From positions 524,548 to 588,547 of the forward strand of contig VXYS01000004.1 of NCBI GenBank assembly GCA_009845905.1: a DNA stretch of 64,000 bases, in the 5' to 3' direction. Numbering within the stretch: the first letter of the stretch is position 1; the number at the start of each line of letters is the position of its first letter. The translations under genes were made by a program, and so were the position numbers. Positions 1 through 8,167 of this stretch are shown piece by piece. The stretch comes from Gammaproteobacteria bacterium. GTDB taxonomy: Bacteria > Pseudomonadota > Gammaproteobacteria > Steroidobacterales > Foliamicaceae. The notes beneath the pieces were generated by a model, which saw only the letters and a program-made list of their open reading frames with translations, was not told the origin of the DNA and searched no databases.

Positions 1-2
1 TC

Positions 3-2228
3 AAGTCTTCGGCCGCCAGCGATATCGACGGCTCGCTGAGCGGTCATGTCGACGTGACAACCGCCATGCCCTTCGACAACGGCGGTGGATTTCGCGCCGC
101 GGCGAGCGCTCAACTGGTCTATGCCGACCTGCTTGACGAGAACCTGCCCAGGATTACGGGATCGATCAGCAATACCTCAGCGGACGGAACCATGGGCATC
201 ATGCTGACCGCACACTACGAGGAACGCGACAACCGGCAGGACGGCTTCACCACGGACGGGTTCGACTGCGTGGACGCCACCTACAACGCACGCTGTTCCG
301 GAGGCCAGCAATTCTGGCGCCCGCGGGCATCCCGATATGAACTCTGGGTGGTGCCCTCGGAAAGGACGGGCGCCACCGCAGCAGTTCAGTGGCGGCCTAA
401 CGACAACTTTGAATTGAAGGGCGACCTGCTCTACAACAGTCGCAAGGAAGTTTCAACGCAGGTGTCCATGGTCGGACTGACCCGCCTCGGCGGTGGCCGG
501 ACACTGGACGCCTCGACGGTCCAGACCACCTCCAGCGGAACCATTATCGGGGCGAGTATTGTTCCGGGCACCAGCTTCATGAACATATTCAACCTCTTCC
601 TCTCCACCGACGCGCACGTGATGATGGGCGGCCTGAACGGCACATGGACCTCGGGTCCCTGGACTTTCGAAGGCGACCTGGGGTATTCCGAATCCGAATC
701 GGGCGGAGATTTCGACCATACCGGAATCCGCCACCGCGGTCTGGTGATCGGCACCGACCTTGCGTCCGGGGTGCCGTCTTCCATGCCGCTGGGCGATTTC
801 GTAGCCAATCCCACTTCAACCGACGGCTGGCAGGCGTGGCGCGTGCGCCGATCGAAGACCTCCAACGAGCAGGACGACACGCAATACCGGTTCAGCGCCT
901 CCTTCGAATTCGACGACAACGACTTTATCGATGACGTGGAAGCGGGCATTCGTTACGCGGACGCCGAGTACTTTGCCGGAGTTTTCGGCGCCAGGGCGCG
1001 CAGCAATTTCATCAATTTCTCGCTCACCCCGCTGGACCAGCATTTCACCGATCCGAACAGCGCGGTTCACACGACCGCCGCCCACCTCGGCGTCAGCGAC
1101 TACGGTGACCAGATGCCGGGACAGCAGGTCGGTAACCTCATTTTCCCGAACAAGGACGTTCTCAATCGCGAGTTCCTGCCGCCCCAGCACGATTTCCTGC
1201 CCAACGCGCCGGACACCGCGCTGATCGGAGAATCAACGACGGCGTTGTATGTGCAGATGAATTTCTCCAACGGACCCTTGTCCGGCAACGTCGGTGTTCG
1301 CTGGGTGGAGACCGAAATTATCGCCGACGCGGAAGGCGTGACGCCCGATCCCGCGGCTACGGTGCGGGATGCCTTTACCGGGCAGGGCTATCTGCTGCCC
1401 CAGATCCACCTGGAGAATTCCTATAGCGACGTCCTGCCCAGCCTGAACGTGCGCTGGGAGGTCCGGGACGACCTGATTGTCCGATTCGGCGCGTCGAAGA
1501 CCCTGTTCCGCGCGGAGGCGGATGAACTTGCGCCTCGCGGAACGGTCAATCCAAGCCAGCTTACGGTCAGGGGAGGCAACGCATTCCTTGATCCGTTCCG
1601 CTCCACCAATATCAACCTGGCGCTGGAATACTACTTCGGCGACAACAGCGGGGTCTCCGCCACGGTGTTCCATATGGACATCGAATCGTTCTTCAGTTCC
1701 GGCCTGACAGGTGAAAAAGCCATGGTGCCGGGATTTCCCGAGGAATTCGATATCGTCGGGCCGATAAACGGTTCGGGCGGAAAGCTCCGGGGGCTTGAAC
1801 TGGGCTTCCAGCAGGCCTGGGACAATGGATTCGGCGTTGTCGCCAACCTTACCCTGATCGATGACGACACGGAAAATACCAACTCGTTCACGGGGGATCG
1901 CGTCGGTCTGGAGCGTATTTCCGAGAGTTCCTACAACCTGATCGGGTTCTACGAAGCCAATCGCATCAGCGCCCGGCTCGCCTACAACTACCGCGACGAC
2001 TTCCTGCAGCGCACCAACGGGAACGGAGGGCTGCCGCGGTATGTCGAAGGCTACGGACAACTGGACGGACGTATCGCCTACGACCTCTTTGACAACTGGC
2101 AGGTGTCGTTCGAGGCAAAGAACATCACCGGCGAGGATGTGCAGAGTTACCTTGGAATACCGGAAAGAATCCGCGACTATTTCAATTTCGGGCGCCGCTA
2201 CTTCTTCGGTGTCCGCACCACTTTCTAG
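3..2228 (+). CDS. TonB-dependent receptor, 5'-truncated by window edge
   Basis: Outer-membrane active-transport beta-barrel, by family probably importing a large or scarce substrate with energy from TonB. The reading frame is open to the left edge, so the signal peptide, TonB box and most of the plug are missing. The visible part starts with a late-plug segment (GSLSGHVDVTT) and continues through about 720 residues of barrel rich in aromatic/glycine strands. It ends in RYFFGVRTTF with the terminal phenylalanine typical of outer-membrane proteins. The GTG at 54 is only the first start-like codon, not a real start. It resembles the receptors common in Xanthomonas/Caulobacter-type carbohydrate scavengers. 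The hydrolase genes downstream suggest a glycan-derived substrate, but that is inference. Confidence 0.9.
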   Translation, partial: KSSAASDIDGSLSGHVDVTTAMPFDNGGGFRAAASAQLVYADLLDENLPRITGSISNTSADGTMGIMLTAHYEERDNRQDGFTTDGFDCVDATYNARCSGGQQFWRPRASRYELWVVPSERTGATAAVQWRPNDNFELKGDLLYNSRKEVSTQVSMVGLTRLGGGRTLDASTVQTTSSGTIIGASIVPGTSFMNIFNLFLSTDAHVMMGGLNGTWTSGPWTFEGDLGYSESESGGDFDHTGIRHRGLVIGTDLASGVPSSMPLGDFVANPTSTDGWQAWRVRRSKTSNEQDDTQYRFSASFEFDDNDFIDDVEAGIRYADAEYFAGVFGARARSNFINFSLTPLDQHFTDPNSAVHTTAAHLGVSDYGDQMPGQQVGNLIFPNKDVLNREFLPPQHDFLPNAPDTALIGESTTALYVQMNFSNGPLSGNVGVRWVETEIIADAEGVTPDPAATVRDAFTGQGYLLPQIHLENSYSDVLPSLNVRWEVRDDLIVRFGASKTLFRAEADELAPRGTVNPSQLTVRGGNAFLDPFRSTNINLALEYYFGDNSGVSATVFHMDIESFFSSGLTGEKAMVPGFPEEFDIVGPINGSGGKLRGLELGFQQAWDNGFGVVANLTLIDDDTENTNSFTGDRVGLERISESSYNLIGFYEANRISARLAYNYRDDFLQRTNGNGGLPRYVEGYGQLDGRIAYDLFDNWQVSFEAKNITGEDVQSYLGIPERIRDYFNFGRRYFFGVRTTF

Positions 2229-2251
2229 CCCATATCCCGTCCCCTTGGGCT

Positions 2252-2287
2252 GACGGCCTCGCAGCAACGCGAGGCCGTCCTTTATTT
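2252..2287 (+). terminator. Rho-independent terminator of the receptor gene
   Basis: A perfect 11-bp stem (GACGGCCTCGC / GCGAGGCCGTC) with a 6-nt loop is followed by CTTTATTT, 23 bases after the receptor stop codon. The T-rich tail is only on the plus-strand side, so it serves the receptor rather than the convergent fucosidase gene. Confidence 0.85.
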
Positions 2288-2294
2288 CGGTCGC

Positions 2295-3623
2295 CTACTT
2301 GAGAACGAGTTCGATGACCGGCACTTCAACCGGCGGTTTTGCGGGCGGGAGCTGCAGGACAAGAATGTCGTGCGGCAAGTCGTCCTGGTCCAGGCCCTGC
2401 AGCCCTTCGCCTTCTCCGAGCACGCGCCTGCCGGGCGGCAGCCAGGTGATTTCGCTGGCGTCGTTCAGCAGTTGCGCATAGGCGACCTTGCCTCCCAGGC
2501 CCTCAATGTAAAGGTGCTTGTAGGGCCAGCTGAACAGATGCACATAAACCCGATTGCCGTTCTGCGTAAGCCGGCAGTCCTTCGGCGCCTGGAAGGGGGA
2601 CCTCCCGCATCCGTATATGGAACGCGCGTGCAGTTCCATCCAGTCGGCATACGTGTCAAGCGCCGCCATGGTCCGTTGGTCCAGGATGCCCCGTCCCGTC
2701 GGGCCGACGTTCATCATCAAATTGCCGCCCATGGAGACCATGTCGACCAGAACCCGAATCAGTTGATGCGGACTCTTCCAGTTTTGCTCGTCGCGGTTGT
2801 AGCTCCACCGCTCGGACATGGTGAAAGCCGACTCGAAATCGACCGGCCGGCCCTTTCGCAGGGGCGCTTCATGAGGCACGAAACACTCGGGCGTGTAGAA
2901 GTCGGCTTCAATATCCAGCAGATCCAGCCGGTTGTTCACAATCGCGTTCGGCTGCAGCTCCCGCACGAGCGCGAGCAGCCCTTCGCTGTCCCAGTAATCG
3001 CGCCCCTTGCCGGACACGCCCCGATGCGTCGCCCGCGGATAGCTGAAATCCGGGAAGAAATGGCTGATTTCGCCGTACTGAGTCAGCAGTTCCGTGACCT
3101 GGGCCTTCATGAACGCCTGGTAGCGCGCAACGTCGCACTTCGCGTTGTAGCCTTCAAGGTCTTCGATGTTGCGCAGGGGATGAAAGGGGTCGATCGCGAA
3201 ATCCCTGTGGCTCCAGTCGATCAGGGAGTAGTAGAGGCCCACCTTCAGGCCCTCCGTGCGGCAGGCTTCGACAAATGGACCGATGAGGTCCCTGCCGTAG
3301 GGTGTGTTGCTTACGTTGAAATCGGTTTCCCCGGTCGGCCAGAGGCAAAAGCCATCGTGGTGCTTGGAGGTCAGTGTCATGTGGGTCATGCCGGCGCGCC
3401 GGGCGCGCCGGGCCCAGTCCCCAGGGGCATAGAGGTCGGGGTTGAACTGATTGAAGTACTTCAGAATGTGCTCGTGGGGCAATTCCTGCCGGCTCCGGTG
3501 CCAGGCGCCTTGCGTGTGGAGCGAGTAGAGACCGAAATGAATGATCATTCCGAAACGGTCATGAATGAACCAGTTCTTCCTCTCGGAATCCGGCTTCAGT
3601 AAGGATAGATTTGTGGCGGACAT
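2295..3623 (-). CDS. GH29 alpha-L-fucosidase-like glycoside hydrolase
   Basis: 442 residues with the layout of GH29 retaining fucosidases: RFGMIIHFGLYS near residues 23-34, the KHHDGF motif at 87-92, and a (beta/alpha)8 barrel with GLKVGLYYS near 125-133. The nucleophile position, normally in a WFDG-like strand, appears to be D192 in FFPDFSYP, so the substrate may differ from simple fucosides. The C-terminal beta-sandwich is short. No signal peptide is visible, so the enzyme probably acts in the cytoplasm on imported oligosaccharides, unlike its exported neighbours. A GGAG Shine-Dalgarno sits about 7 bases before the ATG. It converges on the TonB receptor and is divergent from the GH116 gene. 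Confidence 0.85.
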   Translation of the reverse strand: MSATNLSLLKPDSERKNWFIHDRFGMIIHFGLYSLHTQGAWHRSRQELPHEHILKYFNQFNPDLYAPGDWARRARRAGMTHMTLTSKHHDGFCLWPTGETDFNVSNTPYGRDLIGPFVEACRTEGLKVGLYYSLIDWSHRDFAIDPFHPLRNIEDLEGYNAKCDVARYQAFMKAQVTELLTQYGEISHFFPDFSYPRATHRGVSGKGRDYWDSEGLLALVRELQPNAIVNNRLDLLDIEADFYTPECFVPHEAPLRKGRPVDFESAFTMSERWSYNRDEQNWKSPHQLIRVLVDMVSMGGNLMMNVGPTGRGILDQRTMAALDTYADWMELHARSIYGCGRSPFQAPKDCRLTQNGNRVYVHLFSWPYKHLYIEGLGGKVAYAQLLNDASEITWLPPGRRVLGEGEGLQGLDQDDLPHDILVLQLPPAKPPVEVPVIELVLK

Positions 3624-3740
3624 GAGTGATCTCCGGAATATCCTGCGTAGCGATGGTGCCGTCGGGCGCTCGGCAAAGAAACGGCAGGCCCGGTTCCCCG
3701 GTCGATGCCGGTGCGGGCCATTCTATAGAAATGCCCGTGA

Positions 3741-3830
3741 AGAGCCGCCGCCTTCCATTTTTCGACCGGAGACGCGCTGGCATTACGCGTCCGGACGGTC
3801 GCGCTTGCCCGCGCCTTCCAAACTTATTAG
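3741..3830 (+). pseudogene. 3' fossil of a GH116-type gene
   Basis: Read in the frame ending at the TAG of 3828-3830, this stretch encodes FSTGDALALRV then RTVALARAFQTY and stop. This aligns without gaps over 23 residues with the true C-terminus of the downstream GH116 enzyme (LSAGDTLELRI then QSSALVGASQTY and stop, codons 6598-6669), about half identical. An upstream in-frame TGA at 3738-3740 cuts it off from any ORF. Just before, ATGCCCGTGAAG (MPVK) resembles the MPIR that precedes the same segment in the intact gene, but is separated by about 16 extra bases. It is best read as the end of a lost or decayed paralogous gene copy. Confidence 0.7.
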
Positions 3831-3941
3831 AGTAAAGTAAGTTTAGCGCAATTTTGCTGATTGGTTCGAGGACCCGCGGTTGCCCATGATTACCCGGCGC
3901 ACCATGCTGAAGGCAGGAATCGGCGCTGCGCTGCCGGCCCT
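3811..3941 (+). repeat. 131-bp leader repeat, copy 1
   Basis: Matches 6650-6780 with 9 mismatches and no gaps (about 93 percent identity). It covers the last codons of the GH116 fossil, the intergenic region with the GAGGA Shine-Dalgarno, the start of the GH116 gene and the Tat signal-peptide codons up to LPAL. Identity ends abruptly inside the signal peptide. Confidence 0.9.
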
Positions 3942-6669
3942 TTCACTGACGCGGCCCGCCGCGGTACTCGCAGGTCCCTTCCCCGCGGAGCTGCGAAGTG
4001 TGCCGCTGGACAAGAAACTCAGCCGGGAATGGCTTGACCGCCTTTCCGAACGGGGAACGGCGCGAGTCTATCGGACCTGGGACGAACAGCGGTACGTCGG
4101 CATGCCGATCGGCGGAATCGGCGCCGGCACGGTGTACCTGGGAGGCGACGGGAAGCTATGGTGCTGGGATATTTTCAATCAGGCCCATGAAGGCGTGGTG
4201 CCCTCCACCCTGAAGCCGGGCAAGCATACGAATCTGCGCGGCGGCCGGCTAAGGGAGAGAGACGGGGCCAATTTCCTCGAACCTCCCACACAGGCGGACA
4301 GCCCCTGGCGTTTTGAACAGGGATTCGCGCTGGTTATCCGCCGGAACGGCTCGGAGGCAAGATTTCCGCTGGACCATACCGGTTTCAGCGATATCGCCTT
4401 CACCGCTACCGCCCCCACGGCGCATGTTCGCTACCGATCCGGCCCGGACAGCATCCAGGTCGATCTTGAGGCCATGACGCCCTTTGTTCCGCTGGAGGCC
4501 GATCACTCCTCGTGGCCAGCGGTCCTGCTTCGCTATCGCATCCGCAATACCGGCTCCGAAAGTCTCGAGGGCCGGATCGAAGGATGGTTCGAGAACCCGG
4601 CGCTTCGCTACAACGCCCATCGAAATGACGCTCCGCTGGAAAACCGTGTCTTCCGCCTGGAAAACGGTATCGGCGTGCTGGGCCGCGTTCTCACCGGAAG
4701 CCAGCTAACGGAGCGAGATCAGCCCCCGATCGAGGACCTCACGGACTTCGGGTCCTTTGCGCTTGCCTGCAGCGATCCTCAGGCCCGCGCCGCCACGTAT
4801 GCGTTCCTGCAACGCGACGGCGGCGAAGGATCCAAAGCCGAGCCCTATCAGTCGCACCCCTGGTCCCCGGCGATAGCGGGCCTGTCCAGCCGGTTCAACC
4901 TGACCGTGGGAGATTCTCACGACTGCGATTTCGTCGTCGCCTGGCATTTCCCCAACCTCCGTCTTCAGGCCAGGACCTGGGACAGCAATCAGCGCGCCTT
5001 CCCGCAGGCCAGGGCCAGGCGCTGGTATGTGAACCGTTTCGGCAATGCGGCGGACGCCGCCCGGAGCCTGGCCGAGGACAGACTCCAACTCCGCCAGGCT
5101 ACCGTGCGCTGGCGGGATACCTGGTACGACAGCACCCTGCCCCACTGGCTTCTGGAACGTTGCTTCAACTCGGTCAACGCGTTGCAGACAAACACCTCGA
5201 TCCGATTCGAGGACGGCCGGTTCTGGGGCTGGGAGGGCGTGGGATGCTGCCCCGGCACCTGCACGCATGTCTGGCACTATGCGCAGGCGGTCGCCCGGCT
5301 GTTCCCTTCACTAGAGCGCGATTTGAGGGAACGCACCGATTACGGCATCGCTTTCCGCGCCGACGGCGGGGTCCGTTCGCGCGCCGAATTCGAAGATTCG
5401 ATCGCCATTGACGGACAAGCCGGTGTGGTCCTGCGCACCTTGCGCGAGCACCAGATGAGCGCGGACGACGGTTTCCTGAACCGCGTCTGGCCGAATACCC
5501 GAAAGGCGATCGAATTCCTGATCGCCGCGGATGCCCGCGACGGACGGGTGGACGGAATCCCGGGCGGTGAACAGTCCAACACGTTGGATGCGAGCTGGTA
5601 CGGAAAGGTGCCGGCCTTCGCGTCGCTGTACGTTGCGGCGCTGGCGGCCGGCGAGCGCATGGCCGAAACCGTGGGCGACGATGATTTCGCCCGCAGCTGC
5701 CGCGCCATCGCCGATCAGGGACGCAGAGGCATCGCCGCTCTTTTTCGCACCGAATTCGGCTATTTCGTCCAGGAGGAAGATCCTTCACTACCCGGCGAGA
5801 TCGGGATCGGCGATGGCTGCCATATCGACCAGGTGATCGGCCAGTGGTGGGCGTTTCAGTTGCGACTGGGCCGCCTTTTCGACGGCGGCATAATTCGCCG
5901 GGCCCTGGCCCGCATCTGGGACCATAACTTCTGCCCGGACGTGGGCCGCTACCAGGCCTCGATCAAAGACCCGCGTCACCGCGGCAACCCCTATGCGCTG
6001 GTGGGCGATGCGGGCGTGCTCACATGCACCTGGCCCAATGGCGGCCCGCCCGAGACGTGGAAGGACAACTGGCAGTTCGCTTATTTCAATACCTGCTTTC
6101 AGGGCCTCGAATACCAGCTCGCAGGGCACATGATCTGGGAGAGCGACGCGCAGCCGGACCTTCTGGAGAAGGGTCTGGCGATAACGCGGGCCGTGCATGA
6201 TCGCTATCGGCCAAAGGCAAGAAATCCCTACAACGAGATCGAGTGCTCGGACCACTACTCCCGCGCCATGTCGGCGTACGGGATATTCCTGGCCTTGTGC
6301 GGATACGAGATTGACGGCCCCCGGCAGCATATCGGCTTCAAGCCCCGCCTTGCGCAGGACGGCAATTTCAAGGCGGCGTTCACGGCGCCCGAGGGTTGGG
6401 GCAGCTTCGAACAACGGCGCGCCGGAGCCGCGCTGGCCGTGCGGCTGACTGTCAACCACGGCACGCTCAAGCTGCGAACCATGGCGCTGCGCACACGTTC
6501 CAATGAGACTGTCGCTAGCGTAGTCACATCAATGGGCCATGCAACGGTAAGCAGCAATGGCCAGGATTGCCTGGTGCGCTTCGACATGCCCATTCGATTG
6601 TCGGCCGGCGATACCCTGGAATTGCGCATCCAGTCGTCCGCGCTTGTCGGCGCCTCCCAAACTTATTAG
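3880..6669 (+). CDS. Tat-exported GH116 / glucosylceramidase-like (GBA2, DUF608) hydrolase
   Basis: 929 residues with a Tat signal (TRRTMLKAG, residues 5-13, followed by an Ala/Leu stretch). An N-terminal beta-sandwich like GBA2_N comes next (YVGMPIGGIGAGTVYLGGDG near 72-91), then an (alpha/alpha)6 barrel. The GBA2-like core has WGWEG (E452, candidate nucleophile), CCPGTCTHVWHYAQAVARLFP, and NTLDASWYG (D570, candidate acid/base). Known GH116 enzymes cleave beta-glucosides, beta-xylosides or glucosylceramide. The TTG at 3880 is preferred because GAGGA lies 7 bases upstream; ATG 3886 is the alternative and loses two residues. The last 20 bases of coding sequence belong to the second copy of a 131-bp repeat that begins the next gene. 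Expected location is periplasmic. Confidence 0.85.
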   Translation: MPMITRRTMLKAGIGAALPALSLTRPAAVLAGPFPAELRSVPLDKKLSREWLDRLSERGTARVYRTWDEQRYVGMPIGGIGAGTVYLGGDGKLWCWDIFNQAHEGVVPSTLKPGKHTNLRGGRLRERDGANFLEPPTQADSPWRFEQGFALVIRRNGSEARFPLDHTGFSDIAFTATAPTAHVRYRSGPDSIQVDLEAMTPFVPLEADHSSWPAVLLRYRIRNTGSESLEGRIEGWFENPALRYNAHRNDAPLENRVFRLENGIGVLGRVLTGSQLTERDQPPIEDLTDFGSFALACSDPQARAATYAFLQRDGGEGSKAEPYQSHPWSPAIAGLSSRFNLTVGDSHDCDFVVAWHFPNLRLQARTWDSNQRAFPQARARRWYVNRFGNAADAARSLAEDRLQLRQATVRWRDTWYDSTLPHWLLERCFNSVNALQTNTSIRFEDGRFWGWEGVGCCPGTCTHVWHYAQAVARLFPSLERDLRERTDYGIAFRADGGVRSRAEFEDSIAIDGQAGVVLRTLREHQMSADDGFLNRVWPNTRKAIEFLIAADARDGRVDGIPGGEQSNTLDASWYGKVPAFASLYVAALAAGERMAETVGDDDFARSCRAIADQGRRGIAALFRTEFGYFVQEEDPSLPGEIGIGDGCHIDQVIGQWWAFQLRLGRLFDGGIIRRALARIWDHNFCPDVGRYQASIKDPRHRGNPYALVGDAGVLTCTWPNGGPPETWKDNWQFAYFNTCFQGLEYQLAGHMIWESDAQPDLLEKGLAITRAVHDRYRPKARNPYNEIECSDHYSRAMSAYGIFLALCGYEIDGPRQHIGFKPRLAQDGNFKAAFTAPEGWGSFEQRRAGAALAVRLTVNHGTLKLRTMALRTRSNETVASVVTSMGHATVSSNGQDCLVRFDMPIRLSAGDTLELRIQSSALVGASQTY

Positions 6670-6780
6670 AGTAGTGCAGGTTTAGCGCAATTGTGCTGAT
6701 CGGTTCGAGGACCCGCGGTTGCCCATGATTACCCGGCGCACAATGCTGAAAGCAGGAATCGGCGCTGCGCTGCCGGCCCT
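6650..6780 (+). repeat. 131-bp leader repeat, copy 2
   Basis: Second copy of the 3811-3941 leader. It begins in the last codons of the GH116 gene, including its TAG stop, spans the 49-bp gap, and ends inside the Tat signal of the sulfatase. The four substitutions clustered between the stop codon and TTTAGCGC contrast with a nearly unchanged ribosome-binding and signal-peptide part. Confidence 0.9.
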
Positions 6781-8155
6781 GGCGGCGCCTCGCGCGTGGT
6801 CCGGACCGCCGCCGAACATCGTTCTGATACTCGCCGACGACCTGGGTTACGGCGATGTCGGCACGTTCGGCTCGCCGAACATCCGAACGCCCCGCATAGA
6901 CGCACTCGCCGCCGAGGGGCTGAAGCTGACCTGCATGTATGCGGAGCCGTTCTGCGGCCCCGCGCGCGCGGCGATGATGACCGGCTGCTACCCGATACGC
7001 GTGGCCGAACCCGGCAATACGAAGAGCCGCCACACGGTGCTTCACGACCGTGAGATCACGCTTGCCGAGGTCCTGCGGCCGGCCGGGTATACCAGCGCAA
7101 TGATCGGCAAATGGGGGCTGGGCGGCCACTCGAACAACCGCTGGAAAGCCGAACTTCTGCCGCCGTCGCAGGGATTCGACGTTCACTTCGGCACGCCCGC
7201 GAGCAACGACTGGCCCGAGGATATCGTCCTGCTGCGCGACGGGCGGATGATCGAAAAGGCGCCCGATCAGGCGGCGCTGCCGAAGCGTTATGCCGACGAA
7301 ACCATCGAATTCATCAGGAGCAGCGCGGACAAGCCGTTCTTCGTGTACTTCTGCCCGAACATGCCCCATGTCGCGCTGGATGCATCCGCAGAATTCCGCG
7401 GAGGATCGCCCCGCGGACTCTACGGCGACACCATCGAGGAACTGGATTTCCATGTCGGCCGGATCGTCGACGAGGTCGCGCGGCTGGGCCTGGCGGACAA
7501 CACCTACGTCGTGTTTACCAGCGACAATGGCCCCTGGATCGTCAAGCGCGAAGACGGCGGTTCGGCGGGCCCATTCCGCAGCGGCAAGGCGTCCGCCTGG
7601 GAAGGAGGGTTCCGCGTACCCTGCGTAATCTGGGCCCCCGGCAGGATCGCACCCGGTCGAACCAGTTCCGAGATCATGGGGTTGCAGGATTTCTTCCCCA
7701 CTTTCGCCGCCTTGGCGAACGCGGCGATTCCCTCGGACCGGGTCATTGACGGGCTGGACAGCAGCGGTTTCATCAACGGCGATTCCGAGCGCAGCCTGCG
7801 CAATGACTTTGCCTACTTCCTGTGGACCCATCTCCAGGCCGTGCGGCAGGGCAGGTGGAAGCTCCATCTTCCGCGCCCCCGGGACCCCGATTGGGTGGCG
7901 CCGCTGACGCCGTCGGATCATATAGACCCCGAAGACGCGGCGGCGATCGAAAGTCCCATGCTTTTTGATCTCAGGAGCGACTTCGGCGAACGCTACGACC
8001 TGTCCCGGGAGCATCCGGACATCGTGGCCAATCTGCTCGGTTTCGCCGAGTCCGTTCGCGCGGACATGGGCGATTACGATCGCCTGGGACGCAATGTCCG
8101 CCTCTTCGATCCTCTCGATAAGCGCCCGGACGCACCGATGCGCGTTCCCTACTGA
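6719..8155 (+). CDS. Tat-exported type I sulfatase (arylsulfatase family)
   Basis: 478-residue alkaline-phosphatase-fold sulfatase. After the Tat signal (TRRTMLKAG) comes PNIVLILADDLGYGD with the paired metal-binding aspartates, then FCGPARAAMMTG. There C79 lies in the C-x-P-x-R motif that a formylglycine-generating enzyme converts to the catalytic residue. KWGLGGHS and FTSDNG supply further family motifs. It hydrolyses a sulfate ester, presumably in the periplasm. No sulfatase-modifying enzyme is seen in the window. The start is TTG 6719 with the same GAGGA spacing as the GH116 gene; ATG 6725 is the alternative. It is 49 bases downstream of GH116 and followed after 12 bases by a carboxylesterase, so all three are probably co-transcribed. 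Confidence 0.92.
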   Translation: MPMITRRTMLKAGIGAALPALAAPRAWSGPPPNIVLILADDLGYGDVGTFGSPNIRTPRIDALAAEGLKLTCMYAEPFCGPARAAMMTGCYPIRVAEPGNTKSRHTVLHDREITLAEVLRPAGYTSAMIGKWGLGGHSNNRWKAELLPPSQGFDVHFGTPASNDWPEDIVLLRDGRMIEKAPDQAALPKRYADETIEFIRSSADKPFFVYFCPNMPHVALDASAEFRGGSPRGLYGDTIEELDFHVGRIVDEVARLGLADNTYVVFTSDNGPWIVKREDGGSAGPFRSGKASAWEGGFRVPCVIWAPGRIAPGRTSSEIMGLQDFFPTFAALANAAIPSDRVIDGLDSSGFINGDSERSLRNDFAYFLWTHLQAVRQGRWKLHLPRPRDPDWVAPLTPSDHIDPEDAAAIESPMLFDLRSDFGERYDLSREHPDIVANLLGFAESVRADMGDYDRLGRNVRLFDPLDKRPDAPMRVPY

Positions 8156-8167
8156 TCCCCCATTGCG

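Noticed and set aside
2370-3602. 410-codon open frame opposite the GH29 gene
   Set aside because: No recognisable domain; the GH29 frame has clear motifs and a Shine-Dalgarno.
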